Part shown: positions 34,080-43,403 of the stretch, piece after piece
How positions within the stretch are numbered: the first letter of the stretch is position 1
Layout: each line of letters starts with the position of its first letter
Assembly: GCF_001548235.1 (NCBI RefSeq)
Contig: NZ_AP014938.1
Location: 1,426,001 to 1,490,000 of the forward strand
DNA from: Rothia mucilaginosa
Lineage (GTDB): Bacteria > Actinomycetota > Actinomycetes > Actinomycetales > Micrococcaceae
Direction: 5' to 3'
Length of the DNA stretch: 64,000 nucleotides
Notes under the pieces: generated by a model
What the model was told of the DNA's origin: nothing
Database searches by the model: none
The model's input: the letters and a program-made list of their open reading frames with translations, nothing else
Program-made: the position numbers and the translations under genes

Positions 34080-34769
34080 ATGGCTATTGAAATCCCTACC
34101 AACCTAACCCCTGAACTTGTTCCCTTCGCATGGCTGCTCGGCACCTGGGAAGGTACCGGAACCATGTGGTACGAAGGCCAGGAAAACACCCCCTTCGGCC
34201 AGATTATTACTTTTGAGCAGGACGGTCTGCCCTTCATCGAATACCGCGCTGAGTCTTTCCTGCTCGATGACGAGGGTCAGAAGCTGCGCCCCATCACCGT
34301 TGAAACCGGTTTCTGGCAGATTGACCGCCCCCTGACCGACGCCGACGGTGGCTTCGGTATTGTCCCCAAGGATGTTGTACCCGCCTTCCCCGACGCCGAG
34401 AGCGTTGAAACCCTGCGCAACGAGGACGACGGCTTCTCCCTGCTGGCGACCATCGCGCACCCCGGCGGCATTAGCGAAAACTACGTGGGCATGGTCAAGG
34501 GCCCGGTCATTCGCATGCAGACGGGCAACCTGCTGCGCGACGACATCTCCCACGACTACGCGGGCTCCGTGCGCCTGTGGGGCCTGGTCAACGGTAACCT
34601 CATGTGGGACTGGGAGGTTGCGGACGCCGAGGGTAAGCTGCACAAGCACGCTTCCGCTGAGCTGCGTAAGACCTCGTCGATGACCGGTGATTCCCTGGGC
34701 ACCTCGATGTTCGGTTCTCTGGATGGCGAAGAGCCCACTGGCGAGCCTGGCTCCGAGCCCACCGCCTAA
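34080..34769 (+). CDS. Nitrobindin-type (FABP-like) heme protein
   Basis: A 229-residue protein of the bacterial FABP/nitrobindin family (formerly DUF1794). The ten-stranded barrel begins with WLLGTWEGTG (the GxWxGxG signature, about residues 18-27), continues with FEQDGLPFIEYRAES and ETGFWQIDRP, and ends with the proximal heme ligand in KLHKHASAELRK near residue 185. Nitrobindins bind ferric heme and isomerise peroxynitrite to nitrate. Residues 105-150 form a slightly longer insert; a short Gly/Pro/Glu tail follows. TAGAAT ends 7 bases before the ATG, a leaderless geometry. Confidence 0.88.
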   Translation: MAIEIPTNLTPELVPFAWLLGTWEGTGTMWYEGQENTPFGQIITFEQDGLPFIEYRAESFLLDDEGQKLRPITVETGFWQIDRPLTDADGGFGIVPKDVVPAFPDAESVETLRNEDDGFSLLATIAHPGGISENYVGMVKGPVIRMQTGNLLRDDISHDYAGSVRLWGLVNGNLMWDWEVADAEGKLHKHASAELRKTSSMTGDSLGTSMFGSLDGEEPTGEPGSEPTA

Positions 34770-34780
34770 TAACTAACGTG

Positions 34781-34815
34781 TGTCTGCCCCGCTGGTCGGC
34801 GGGGCAGACACTTTG
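34781..34815 (+). terminator. Terminator between nitrobindin and ygfZ
   Basis: TGTCTGCCCCGC and GCGGGGCAGACA (34781-34810) pair perfectly around a short loop, followed by CTTTG. Only 11 bases separate it from the nitrobindin stop; the ygfZ start lies 25 bases on. Confidence 0.8.
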
Positions 34816-34834
34816 TGTGAAAGGTGCACCTTCC

Positions 34835-36070
34835 GTGACTGAATCTTCGCTTGAAGCGCCTCAGGCTGAGGTACCCCAGCCCGATGCTACCCGCCCGGCG
34901 AGCCCCCTGCTGAGCCTGCACGGCGCTTTTGCCGCCTCCGGGCTGGATGCGGGCGTCGCCGCGCACTACGGCAACCCCATGCTGGAGCAGCGCGCCCTCA
35001 GCTTTGACCGCTCCGCCGATGCAGGCGAGCCGCTGGTGCTGGTGGACCGCTCCTCCCTGGGCGTGGTGCGTGTTGAGGGGCCGGACCGCCAGAATTGGCT
35101 GACCTCCATCGCCTCGCAGATTCTGACCGGCATGACCGCCGGGGAGAGCCGCGAGTTCCTGTTGCTTTCCCCTCAGGGCCGCGTGGAGTACGCACCCGCC
35201 GCTATCGAGGACGGCGAGGCACTCTGGCTGATTGTGGAAGGCGACCAGGCTCAGCCCCTGACCGATTACCTGAACCGCATGAAATTCATGATGCGCGTTG
35301 AGGTACAGAACCTCAGCGACGAATACGCCGTGCTGGAGAGCACCCGCAACCCGATCCTGCAGGACGGTTCGGTGCATCCGGCGCTCGCTGAGGCTCAGCC
35401 GCTGGTCTGGGAGGATCCTTGGCACACTCCGGCACCGGGTAGCTACCGTTACGATGAGGCGGGCGATCATCACCCGGGTGCGGACTACAAGCGTTTCTTG
35501 AGCATTGTGCCGCGCTCTGTTCTGCCCTCCCTGGCTGACTCCGAGGACGTTCGCTGGGCAGGTCTGTGGGCTGCGGAGGCTCTGCGTATTGAGGCGTGGC
35601 GCCCGCGCTACGGCACCGAGGCTGACGATAAGACCATCCCTCAGGAGCTGGATTACACCCGTACCGCGGTGCATTTCGATAAGGGCTGCTACAAGGGCCA
35701 GGAGACGGTGGCTCGCGTGCATAACCTGGGTCGTCCCCCGCGCCGTCTGGTGTTCTTGGATATTGACGGTTCGGAGCACACCCTGCCGGCGGCAGGTAGT
35801 GAACTGTTTGTGGAGGGCAAGTCCCGCCCGGTCGGTCGCATTACCTCTGTGGCGTTGCATTATGAGGCAGGCCCGATTGCATTGGCTGTGATCAAGCGCG
35901 GCGTTGACCCGCAGGCGCCTTTGCGTGCGGTCGATGGCGGTGACTTCCTGCCCGATGGATCGCCAGCGCCGGCGACCGAGTACGCGGTGGCTCAGACGAC
36001 GGTGGTTTCGCCGGAATCCGGTGAGGTGGCGCGTCGTTCTTTGGCGGGTCAGGACTTCTTGAAGCGCTAG
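34835..36070 (+). CDS. ygfZ: YgfZ/GcvT family folate-dependent iron-sulfur protein
   Basis: A 411-residue tetrahydrofolate-binding protein that helps repair or assemble certain iron-sulfur enzymes. The family signature KGCYKGQETVARVHNLGR lies at about 285-302, with the Cys essential in E. coli YgfZ. The N-terminal part has VVRVEGPDRQNWLTSIASQIL and the middle LDYTRTAVHFDKGC. Translation most likely starts at GTG 34835, where AAAGG stands 10 bases upstream; GTG 34817 is a longer alternative. Adjacent nitrobindin hints at a shared theme of reactive nitrogen and iron-sulfur protection, but the terminator between them argues against one operon. Confidence 0.88.
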   Translation: MTESSLEAPQAEVPQPDATRPASPLLSLHGAFAASGLDAGVAAHYGNPMLEQRALSFDRSADAGEPLVLVDRSSLGVVRVEGPDRQNWLTSIASQILTGMTAGESREFLLLSPQGRVEYAPAAIEDGEALWLIVEGDQAQPLTDYLNRMKFMMRVEVQNLSDEYAVLESTRNPILQDGSVHPALAEAQPLVWEDPWHTPAPGSYRYDEAGDHHPGADYKRFLSIVPRSVLPSLADSEDVRWAGLWAAEALRIEAWRPRYGTEADDKTIPQELDYTRTAVHFDKGCYKGQETVARVHNLGRPPRRLVFLDIDGSEHTLPAAGSELFVEGKSRPVGRITSVALHYEAGPIALAVIKRGVDPQAPLRAVDGGDFLPDGSPAPATEYAVAQTTVVSPESGEVARRSLAGQDFLKR

Positions 36071-36106
36071 GGCATTCCCACCATAAGCTACCACCCCAAA
36101 CTAGAA

Positions 36107-36153
36107 CCGCGGAGACGGGCACCCGTTACGAGTGCCCGCCTCCGAGGTTTTAG
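36107..36153. terminator. Terminator after ygfZ
   Basis: CGGAG and CGGGCA on the left pair with TGCCCG and CTCCG on the right with a one-base mismatch, then GTTTTA. Confidence 0.65.
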
Positions 36154-36189
36154 TCTGTGCGCCTAGCTCATGTGCTGAGGCTGTGGGGT

Positions 36190-37221
36190 TTAGCGGCCGA
36201 AGAGGACGGCTGCTTCTTCCCAGCGTTCCTGAGGTACGGACTTCAGGCCGTCCAGTGCCTCTTCGAGGGGTACGTACTTGATTTCGGTGCCCTGAACGGA
36301 GACCATCTTGCCCCACTGCTTCTGGGCGACCATGTCGACTGCGCCCATGCCCAGGCGGGTTGCGAGCACGCGGTCGTAGCCGGTGGGCGCGCCACCGCGC
36401 TGGATGTGGCCCAGGATGGTGTTGCGGGTTTCGACGCCGGTCATCTTCTCGATTTCGTGGGTGATGTACTCGCCAATACCACCGAGGCGGGGGCGACCGT
36501 CCTTCTCGGTACCCTTGTTTGCCATGACGTCGTCGAAGCCTTCGGGGATAAAGCCTTCAGCAACAACAACCAGGGGAGAGCGGCCGCGGTCGTGTACTTC
36601 CTTGACCCATTCAGCGACCTGTTCCATGGAGACCTTGACCTCGGGGATCAGGATGGCGTGTGCGCCTGCTGCCATGCCGGAGTGCAGAGCGATCCAGCCG
36701 ACGTGGCGGCCCATGACCTCGGCGACCATGCAGCGGTGGTGAGATTCACCAGTGGTGCGGATGCGGTCCATGGCCTCGGTTGCGATGGACACTGCGGTGT
36801 CGAAGCCGAAGGTGTAGTCGGTTGCGCGCAGGTCGTTGTCAATGGTCTTGGGGACACCGATGACGGGCAGGCCTGCGTCTGCCAGACGCTTTGCGCCTGC
36901 GAGGGTGCCTTCACCGCCGATAGCGACGATTGCGTCGATGCCGTGGCGTTCCATCATGATTTCGATGTTTTCGGGGCCACCGTTGGGGCCGTCGAAGGGG
37001 TTGGTGCGGGAGGTACCGATGATGGTACCGCCCTGGGATGCCAGGCCGCGGACCTTCTGGCGGGGCAGGTCCATGTAGTCACCTTCGACGACGCCGCGCC
37101 AGCCATCGCGGAAGCCGACGAACTCGTAGCCGTACTTCTTGACGCCGTTGAGGACAGCGCCGCGGATGACAGCGTTCAGGCCGGGGCAGTCGCCGCCGGA
37201 AGTAAGCAGACCGATCTTCAT
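36190..37221 (-). CDS. pfkA: 6-phosphofructokinase (group III, ATP-type residue pattern)
   Basis: A 343-residue phosphofructokinase of glycolysis. GGDCPGLNAVIRG near residue 9 and GGEGT at 102-106 bind the phosphoryl donor; PKTIDND at 124-130 carries the catalytic Asp; MGRHVGWIALHSG and EGFIPEGFDD follow. A Gly at the 104-equivalent with a Lys at the 124-equivalent is the group III combination, known from Streptomyces and Amycolatopsis, where the enzyme uses ATP. Pyrophosphate-dependent forms have Asp at the first site. Single-gene unit; start ATG 37221 preceded by AGGAGCC. Confidence 0.93.
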   Translation of the reverse strand: MKIGLLTSGGDCPGLNAVIRGAVLNGVKKYGYEFVGFRDGWRGVVEGDYMDLPRQKVRGLASQGGTIIGTSRTNPFDGPNGGPENIEIMMERHGIDAIVAIGGEGTLAGAKRLADAGLPVIGVPKTIDNDLRATDYTFGFDTAVSIATEAMDRIRTTGESHHRCMVAEVMGRHVGWIALHSGMAAGAHAILIPEVKVSMEQVAEWVKEVHDRGRSPLVVVAEGFIPEGFDDVMANKGTEKDGRPRLGGIGEYITHEIEKMTGVETRNTILGHIQRGGAPTGYDRVLATRLGMGAVDMVAQKQWGKMVSVQGTEIKYVPLEEALDGLKSVPQERWEEAAVLFGR

Positions 37222-37698
37222 GGTTGGCTCCTAATGTCTGCGCGTTTTAGGTGTTGTGCGCGCGTGTATATAACTATGACCTCCACAAATTCGGCGCGCG
37301 GATGTGCGCCGGACGGGAGGTCGTTCTCTTGGTCTCTATTTTAGCGATGTTTGGGTTGTGTGGGTAGTGGTGGAAAGCCGTGGGAACGCCCGTTTTGGTG
37401 CTGAAAAGTTCAGGTTTTTGGCACCTGTATGTTTGGGTTTGAAACACAAATAGCCGCCGCTTCCCACCTATGGCACCGAAGAGGCGAATGAGGCTTCCTC
37501 ACATCGGTAAAGATGCGGGAAGCCTCATTCGTTTTAAAAATATTTTTAAATATTTGTGGGATTCTCGGTTTTTAGAGCAAGAAACGGTCAATAGCCCTGT
37601 GATTGATCGTTTTGTACCGGTTCACCCAGCGCCGGTTTACCCAGCGCCTAAACCGTACCTCCCGCCGTGGCGAGAGACGCGGTTCGGAGAGCCGCGAA
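37222..37698. other. Gene-poor spacer between pfkA and an aminotransferase gene
   Basis: No gene is supported in this stretch. It holds a terminator-like stem at 37485-37535 and two adjacent 15-bp copies of GGTT(C/T)ACCCAGCGCC at 37619-37633 and 37634-37648. The part next to pfkA should contain its promoter. Confidence 0.6.
37485..37537. terminator. Strong hairpin terminator
   Basis: CGAATGAGGCTTCC (37485-37498) pairs with GGAAGCCTCATTCG (37518-37531) and is followed by TTTTAAAAATATTTTT. It is 160 bases beyond the stop of the aminotransferase gene on the minus strand and has no gene upstream on the plus strand. Confidence 0.75.
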
Positions 37699-38901
37699 CT
37701 AGTCGCGTGCCTGACCGAGGAACTTCTGCAGACGTGCCAGGCCCTCTGCCAGGTCCTCATCGCTCAGCGCGTAGGAGAGGCGCAGGTAGCCGCTGGGGCC
37801 GAATGCCTCACCGGGAACCACGGCGACCTCAGCCTTTTCGAGGATGAGTTCAGCCAGCTCTGCGGTGGTCTGCGGGCGTACGCCTGCGATTTCCTTGCCG
37901 AGCAGCTCGCGTACGTCCGGGTAGGCGTAGAATGCGCCGGTGGGTACGGGGCAGTGAACGCCTTCAATAGCGTTCAGACCCTCCACAATGGTGCGGCGAC
38001 GGCGGTCGAAGGCTGCGTGCATGATTTCCACGTCGTCCTGCGGGCCGGTCAGAGCTTCAAGAGCGGCACGCTGGGCGATGTTGTTGACGTTGGAGGTCAT
38101 GTGGGACTGCAGGTTGGAGGCTGCGGCGATAACGTCGCGCGGGCCAATCATCCAGCCCACACGCCAACCGGTCATGGCGTAGGTCTTTGCCACGCCGTTG
38201 AGAATGACGCACAGGTCAGCGAGCTCGGGTACTGCCTTCAGGATGGAGACTGCCTTAACACCGTCATAGGTGAGGTGTTCGTAAATCTCGTCGGTCAGCA
38301 CGAAAATACCCTTGGACAGTGCCCATTCGCCGATGGCGCGGGTTTCCTCTTCGGTGTAGACGGCACCGGTCGGGTTGGAGGGGGAGACGAAGATAAGTGC
38401 CTTGGTGGCGGGGGTGTATGCGGCTTCGAGCTGCTCGACGGTGACCTTGTAGTGCTGGTCGCTACCGGCGAAAACCTCGATGGGGTTGCCACCTGCCAGG
38501 CGGATGCATTCGGGGTAGGTGGTCCAGTAGGGGGCGGGCAGCAGGACGTCGTCGCCTTCGTCGATGACGGTTGCAAAGGCCTGGTAGACGGCCTGCTTGC
38601 CACCGTTGGTGACGATAACCTGGGAGGGGTCAACCTCTACGCCGGAGTCGCGCAGGGTCTTTTCCGCGATGGCCTTCTTCAGTTCGGGAAGGCCGGAGGC
38701 GGGGGAGTAGCGGAAGTTCTTGGGGTCGTTGAGCGCCTCGCGTGCTGCATCAACAATGTGCGCGGGGGTGGGGAAGTCCGGTTCGCCTGCGCCGAAACCG
38801 ATGACGGGGCGCCCCTGAGCCTTGAGTGCTTTTGCCTTTGCGTCGACGGCAAGGGTTGCGGAGGGTGCGATGGCACCGATGCGGCTTGAAATACGCGCCA
38901 T
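37699..38901 (-). CDS. Class I/II pyridoxal-phosphate aminotransferase (AspC-like)
   Basis: A 400-residue fold-type I aminotransferase, typical of the aspartate aminotransferase Igamma subgroup. N-terminal [26 protein letters not shown], the substrate-side [43 protein letters not shown] (with the PLP-contact Asn), [12 protein letters not shown], and the PLP lysine in [15 protein letters not shown]. It probably transfers the amino group between aspartate and 2-oxoglutarate; a role in prephenate or other amino acids is possible. A divergent neighbour of tRNA-Trp-secE is the usual actinobacterial context. Single gene. Confidence 0.9.
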   Translation of the reverse strand: MARISSRIGAIAPSATLAVDAKAKALKAQGRPVIGFGAGEPDFPTPAHIVDAAREALNDPKNFRYSPASGLPELKKAIAEKTLRDSGVEVDPSQVIVTNGGKQAVYQAFATVIDEGDDVLLPAPYWTTYPECIRLAGGNPIEVFAGSDQHYKVTVEQLEAAYTPATKALIFVSPSNPTGAVYTEEETRAIGEWALSKGIFVLTDEIYEHLTYDGVKAVSILKAVPELADLCVILNGVAKTYAMTGWRVGWMIGPRDVIAAASNLQSHMTSNVNNIAQRAALEALTGPQDDVEIMHAAFDRRRRTIVEGLNAIEGVHCPVPTGAFYAYPDVRELLGKEIAGVRPQTTAELAELILEKAEVAVVPGEAFGPSGYLRLSYALSDEDLAEGLARLQKFLGQARD

Positions 38902-39111
38902 GGGGCTCTCTTCTCTTTCTTCGTGTGCGCTGCCGGCGTGAAGTCGACAAGGAAATTAGGTGATGGGAATGCGCGTGCGGGACCAATCCGCGCGTGATGG
39001 GCGCGGGTGTGAGCGGCGTTCCTCTTATTAGGATACGGTCCACTAGTAGCGATGCGGAACCCTTCGTCAAGGTATCTCAAGAGGTTTTTCGAAAAATATT
39101 ACATTCTGAAG

Positions 39112-39141
39112 TTGCATCGGCCCCAAAAGATGGTTTACAGT
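39112..39141 (+). promoter_or_regulatory. Promoter for tRNA-Trp-secE-nusG
   Basis: TTGCAT (39112-39117) and TACAGT (39136-39141) with an 18-base spacer. The stretch 38902-39256 otherwise holds only a leader of about 110 bases with weak stems before the tRNA, and the divergent aminotransferase promoter near 39025-39040. Confidence 0.5.
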
Positions 39142-39256
39142 TAGTTCTGCACCCGCAAGGGTGTAATTGTTTGCCCCTCTAAAGCCCACGGCTTGCGAGG
39201 CAATAGAGGAGTGAACGAGTGAGAAGCAACTCTCACACCTGAAGTGAAAACTTCAA

Positions 39257-39329
39257 AGGGTGGTGGCTCAATTGGTAGAGCAGCGGTCTCCAAAACCGCA
39301 GGTTGCAGGTTCGAGTCCTGTCCGCCCTG
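39257..39329 (+). tRNA. tRNA-Trp (CCA)
   Basis: A 73-nt cloverleaf with acceptor AGGGTGG/CCGCCCT (one G-U), anticodon CCA in CTCCAAAAC, and T-loop GGTTCGAGTCC. It leads the secE-nusG transcript, the order found in most actinobacteria. Confidence 0.95.
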
Positions 39330-39406
39330 CTTTTATTGCCTCAATAAATAATTTGTACGCCCGCACTCCGGGCGTACTTTTTTAGACTCAGAAAGGGGCA
39401 GAAGAA

Positions 39407-39685
39407 ATGGCATCGTCTGCTACCGCCGAGAAGGCTGTTCAGCCCGGCGCATCGTCGAAGAACGATAAGAAGCTCGGTTTCTTCGGCCGTATTTTTGCAT
39501 TCCTCCGTGAAGTTTTTGCGGAGTTGAAGAAGGTTACTACTCCCACCGGACGCGAACTGGTTGGTTACTTCTTCGGAGTTCTGTTCTTCGTCGTGGTGAT
39601 GCTCCTGCTTATTTCTGGTCTGGATTATCTTTTCGGCCAGGGAGCATTCTGGATTTTCGGTAACGGAACGATTCAGCGTAACTAG
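39407..39685 (+). CDS. secE: Preprotein translocase subunit SecE
   Basis: A 92-residue SecE of the single-helix type. The amphipathic helix FLREVFAELKKVTTPTGRELVGY (about 33-53) precedes one TM helix (about 54-77), then a short periplasmic end. A 30-residue Ala/Ser/Lys-rich N-terminus is cytosolic. SecE clamps SecY in the Sec channel. AGAAAGGGG upstream supports ATG 39407. It lies 78 bases after tRNA-Trp and before nusG. Confidence 0.95.
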   Translation: MASSATAEKAVQPGASSKNDKKLGFFGRIFAFLREVFAELKKVTTPTGRELVGYFFGVLFFVVVMLLLISGLDYLFGQGAFWIFGNGTIQRN

Positions 39686-39789
39686 TACTGGCTGCATCCT
39701 TAATCTGGGTGCCCCATCAGTGATTTCCCTCAACGCATTGGTGAGTGGGAGTCCCCTCTAGATGATTAACGATAGAAAGTAGGAGCGAC

Positions 39790-40536
39790 GTGTCCGAGCA
39801 GGAACTGGTATCCGAGATTGAAGAGGTCGAGGTAGCCGCTGCTGAGGCTACTGAGGAGTCTGCGGCTATTGAGCAGCAGGCTGAGGAAGCTACCGAGGCT
39901 GTCGAGGTGGCTGAAGCAGCTGCTGAGGCGGCTGAGGAAGTTGACGCTCTGGAAGAATTCAAGTCCAAGCTGCGCCGTCAGATGGGCGACTGGTACGTGG
40001 TGCACACCTACTCCGGTTACGAGAACAAGGTGAAGACCGGTATCGAGACCCGTATCCAGAACCTGGAAGCTGAAGATGAGATCTTCGAGGTTCAGGTTCC
40101 CATGGAGACTGTGGTTGAGTTCAAGAACACCGTGAAGAAGACCATCCGCCGCGTGCGCGTTCCCGGTTACGTTCTGGTGCGTATGGAACTGACCGACCAC
40201 TCGTGGGGCGTTGTCCGTCACACCCCCGGTGTGACTGGCTTCGTGGGTCAGGATGCGTACAACCCGGTCCCGCTGCGCATGGACGAGGTCTTCGACATGC
40301 TTCTGCCGGTCTTCGAAGAGCAGCAGCAGAGCCAGGGCCTGCCCGTTTCCAAGCCCGTTATCGAGTCCGACTACACTGTGGGCGAGAATGTCCGCGTGAA
40401 GTCCGGTGCTTTCGAGGGCATGGACGCTACCGTTTCGGAGATCAAGGGCGAGTCCCAGCAGATTGTCGTGATGATTTCCGTCTTCGGTCGCGACACCCCG
40501 GTGACCTTGAGCTTCACCGAGATCGAAAAGATTTAA
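39790..40536 (+). CDS. nusG: Transcription antitermination/elongation factor NusG
   Basis: A 248-residue NusG. An Ala/Glu-rich N-terminal extension of about 60 residues (common in actinobacteria) precedes the NGN domain, WYVVHTYSGYENKVKTGIE near 69, with PGYVLVRMELTDHSWGVVRHTPGVTGFVG near 117. The KOW domain follows with VGENVRVKSGAFEGMDATVSEI near 199. It binds RNA polymerase and couples it to Rho or ribosomes. The start is GTG 39790 with AGTAGGAG just upstream. A terminator after it separates it from rplK. Confidence 0.95.
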   Translation: MSEQELVSEIEEVEVAAAEATEESAAIEQQAEEATEAVEVAEAAAEAAEEVDALEEFKSKLRRQMGDWYVVHTYSGYENKVKTGIETRIQNLEAEDEIFEVQVPMETVVEFKNTVKKTIRRVRVPGYVLVRMELTDHSWGVVRHTPGVTGFVGQDAYNPVPLRMDEVFDMLLPVFEEQQQSQGLPVSKPVIESDYTVGENVRVKSGAFEGMDATVSEIKGESQQIVVMISVFGRDTPVTLSFTEIEKI

Positions 40537-40551
40537 CGTTTTTAGCGTGTG

Positions 40552-40590
40552 AATATGAGCCTCGCACTGTTGGTGCGGGGCTCATATTTT
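40552..40590 (+). terminator. Terminator after nusG
   Basis: AATATGAGCC-CGCAC and GTGCG-GGCTCATATT pair with one wobble around TGTTG, followed by TTGTG. Confidence 0.88.
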
Positions 40591-40800
40591 GTGGTGGCGT
40601 TATTAGCGGTGGCTGTGCGGACGAGGTTTAACCTTTCTGCTAGCTGGCGCTGGATTAAGTCGCTGATTAACGCTAGAATGTTGGTTTGTGTATGCGCATG
40701 TCACGCTTTCATGCGGATGCACGGGTGACCGCGCCACGGTCACCGTCTTGCCGGCGTACGCTCCTGTGCGTCGGTTCCCAGCTAAGAAAAGGACCCTACA

Positions 40801-41229
40801 TTGGCTCCCAAGAAGAAGGTCACTGGCCTCATCAAGCTGCAGATCCAGGCAGGCGCCGCTAACCCGGCTCCCCCCGTCGGCCCCGCACTGGGCTCGCACG
40901 GTGTGAACATCATGGAGTTCTGCAAGGCATACAACGCTGCAACTGAGTCGCAGCGCGGTAACATCATCCCCGTTGAGATTACCGTCTACGAGGATCGCTC
41001 CTTCACCTTCATCACCAAGACCCCTCCGGCTTCCCAGCTGATCAAGAAGGCTGCTGGCGTTGCTAAGGGCTCCGCTGTTCCTCACACCACCAAGGTTGGT
41101 TCGCTGACCGAGGCTCAGGTGCGCGAGATCGCTGAGACCAAGATGCCCGACCTGAACGCAAACGACCTGGATGCTGCTTCCAAGATCATCGCAGGTACCG
41201 CTCGTTCCATGGGTATCACCGTCGAGTAA
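40801..41229 (+). CDS. rplK: 50S ribosomal protein L11
   Basis: A 142-residue L11 starting with TTG (40801). [31 protein letters not shown] is the universal N-terminus (in pieces here), [11 protein letters not shown] follows, and the C-terminal RNA-binding part ends [11 protein letters not shown]. It binds the GTPase-associated 23S rRNA site and is the target of thiopeptides. A ribosome site AAAGGA lies 7-8 bases upstream. Transcription likely restarts between nusG and rplK, where TAGAAT occurs near 40671. Confidence 0.96.
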   Translation: MAPKKKVTGLIKLQIQAGAANPAPPVGPALGSHGVNIMEFCKAYNAATESQRGNIIPVEITVYEDRSFTFITKTPPASQLIKKAAGVAKGSAVPHTTKVGSLTEAQVREIAETKMPDLNANDLDAASKIIAGTARSMGITVE

Positions 41230-41366
41230 TTTCGGTTCGCCGAATAGCCGAGTAATCGGCACCGTAGATTTTTCTACACAGAACTTGTAAATGCCCGTCG
41301 TATGGACGGGATGTGGCAGAGCCGAGCGCGGCTCACGAGACCACAACTGCATAAGGAGAAAAGCAG

Positions 41367-42062
41367 ATGGCAAAGCGCAGCAAGGCGTACAAGGCAGCTG
41401 TAGCCAAGATTGAAGAGGGTAAGCTCTACACCCCCGCCGAGGCAGTTGCCCTGGCGAAGGAGACCTCTTCCACCAAGACCGACGCAACCGTTGAGGTTGC
41501 ACTGCGTCTGTCCGTTGACCCCCGTAAGGCAGACCAGATGGTTCGCGGCACCGTGAACCTGCCCCACGGCACCGGTAAGACCGCTCGCGTGGTTGTTTTC
41601 GCAGCAGGCCCCAAGGCTGCTGAGGCTGAGGCAGCTGGCGCTGACTACGTTGGTTCCGACGAGCTGATCGCAAAGGTCGCTGGCGGCTGGACCGACTTCG
41701 ACGCAGCGGTTGCAACCCCCGACATGATGGGCAAGGTCGGCCGCCTGGGTAAGATCCTGGGTCCCCGTAACCTGATGCCGAACCCCAAGACCGGTACCGT
41801 GACCATGGATGTTGCAAAGGCTGTTGCAGACATCAAGGGCGGTAAGATCGACTTCCGCGTTGACCGTAACTCCAACCTGCACTTCATCATCGGTAAGGCT
41901 TCCTTCACCGCTGAGCAGCTGGATGAGAACTTCCAGGCAGCTCTGGAAGAGGTTAACCGCCTGAAGCCCTCTTCGGCTAAGGGTCGTTACATCTCCAAGG
42001 CAACCGTTGCTACCACCTTCGGCCCCGGCATCCCCGTTGATCCGGCTGCCGTTGCTGCCTAA
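41367..42062 (+). CDS. rplA: 50S ribosomal protein L1
   Basis: A 231-residue L1. [19 protein letters not shown] is the N-terminus; FPHGTGK-type [16 protein letters not shown] near 65, [21 protein letters not shown] near 123 and the end GPGIPVDP are typical. It forms the L1 stalk and can repress its own mRNA. The AAGGAGAAAAGCAG ribosome site supports ATG 41367. It forms an operon with rplK and ends in a strong terminator. Confidence 0.96.
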   Translation: MAKRSKAYKAAVAKIEEGKLYTPAEAVALAKETSSTKTDATVEVALRLSVDPRKADQMVRGTVNLPHGTGKTARVVVFAAGPKAAEAEAAGADYVGSDELIAKVAGGWTDFDAAVATPDMMGKVGRLGKILGPRNLMPNPKTGTVTMDVAKAVADIKGGKIDFRVDRNSNLHFIIGKASFTAEQLDENFQAALEEVNRLKPSSAKGRYISKATVATTFGPGIPVDPAAVAA

Positions 42063-42097
42063 GGTATGCACCTGTAGCTTCTAGCATGAGCTAGTAA

Positions 42098-42135
42098 TCG
42101 CCCCCGACGTTTAGGCGTCGGGGGCGATTTTTTAT
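42098..42135 (+). terminator. Terminator of the rplKA operon
   Basis: ATCGCCCCCGACG pairs perfectly with CGTCGGGGGCGAT around TTTAGG, then TTTTTT. Confidence 0.93.
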
Positions 42136-42327
42136 GCGCGGATTTATATGAAGAAACACGACGTTGCGTGGTGAGCATCGGTTAATGTACGTCATAGACT
42201 TCCAGCTTGTATAGAGTTAAAACGTAGAATGAACCCCTGGCTGTGATTGCTTCTTCCGGTATCTGAACCGTTGACGGAAGAAGCCCGTACGCTTCCTTAT
42301 CACCCCATCCATGACGAGAGAGAGTTT

Positions 42328-43302
42328 ATGTCTTCTTCTACCCAGAATGCGCAGATAGCCCGTCGGGGCCTTAGCGTGCCGGTTAATTATTTTGCGGTGG
42401 CGCTGGGTACCGGCGCATTGGGTGCCGCTTGGCGTACCGGTGCGTCGAAGGGAATGGCGCCCGATTGGGTGGGCGAGAGCATCCTGGCTTTTAACGCCGT
42501 GGTGTGGTTGCTCCTTGTGGGTTTTCTGGTTCACTCGGTGGTGAAGTACCGTGCGTGGGTGCGTGGTTTTTGGGAGCATCCGGCGCGTACCTGTTTCTTT
42601 TCGCTGATTCCGGCGACGACGGCGCAGGTGGGTGCGGCCCTCTACCCGTATGCTGAGGCTCCGGCTCTGACCCTGGTTGTGCTGGGGGCTGTGGGCCAGC
42701 TGTATTTTGCGTCTCATCGTATCGCCGGCACATGGCGTGGTGGGTATGCGCCCGAGGCGGCCTCGCCGGTGCTGTATCTGCCCACTGTGGCGACAAATTT
42801 TGCGACCGCTACAGCGATGGGTTTTGTGGGATGGCGCGATATGGCGATGCTTTTCTTCGGTGCGGGTCTGATTTCGTGGTTCAGTATCGAGGCTGCGATT
42901 CTGAGCCGCCTGCGCACCCTGACCCCGCTGCCTCAGGGGGAGCGTGGCATTATTGGTATCCAGATGGCACCGCCTTTTGTGGGTGGTAACGCGTACTTGG
43001 CGGCTAATGGCGGCACGGTTGACTGGTTCTTCCTGGTGCTGACCGGTTACGGCATTTTGCAGCTGATTTTCCTGATGCGTTTGCTCCCGTGGGTGCTTGA
43101 GGGCGGTTTCTCGATGAGCATGTGGGGCTTCTCCTTCGGTATGGCTTCCATGGCTGCGAGTGGTATTCGCTTGACGGCTGCTGGCTCGCTGGGGCTGGTG
43201 GGGCCTGTCTTGACGGTGGTGGGTACGGCTTTCCTCATCTTCCTATGGGCGGGCACGCTGCATCTGGCGTTGAAGGGGCGTTTGCTGGTGCGCCCGAGCT
43301 AG
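42328..43302 (+). CDS. SLAC1/TehA-type anion or dicarboxylate transporter
   Basis: A 324-residue membrane protein of the tellurite-resistance/dicarboxylate transporter (TDT) family, predicted to have ten helices. It begins VPVNYFAVALGTGALGAAW, like TehA and SLAC1, where a conserved Phe gates the pore, and FFGAGLISWFSIEAAIL and GIQMAPPFVGGNAYLA follow. Substrate is unknown: TehA homologues move anions; others move C4-dicarboxylates. I start it at ATG 42328, with GAGAGAGAG just upstream. It breaks the usual ribosomal order between rplA and rplJ together with the ABC ATPase. Confidence 0.83.
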   Translation: MSSSTQNAQIARRGLSVPVNYFAVALGTGALGAAWRTGASKGMAPDWVGESILAFNAVVWLLLVGFLVHSVVKYRAWVRGFWEHPARTCFFSLIPATTAQVGAALYPYAEAPALTLVVLGAVGQLYFASHRIAGTWRGGYAPEAASPVLYLPTVATNFATATAMGFVGWRDMAMLFFGAGLISWFSIEAAILSRLRTLTPLPQGERGIIGIQMAPPFVGGNAYLAANGGTVDWFFLVLTGYGILQLIFLMRLLPWVLEGGFSMSMWGFSFGMASMAASGIRLTAAGSLGLVGPVLTVVGTAFLIFLWAGTLHLALKGRLLVRPS

Positions 43303-43403
43303 GGCGCTCACATGAGACTCTGATACCAGGCTTGTGCACCGTTTTATGACGGTGCTTATCTTCTGCGCCCGTGCCGGGTGTGAGTTTCGGCGATAATGGG
43401 GGA

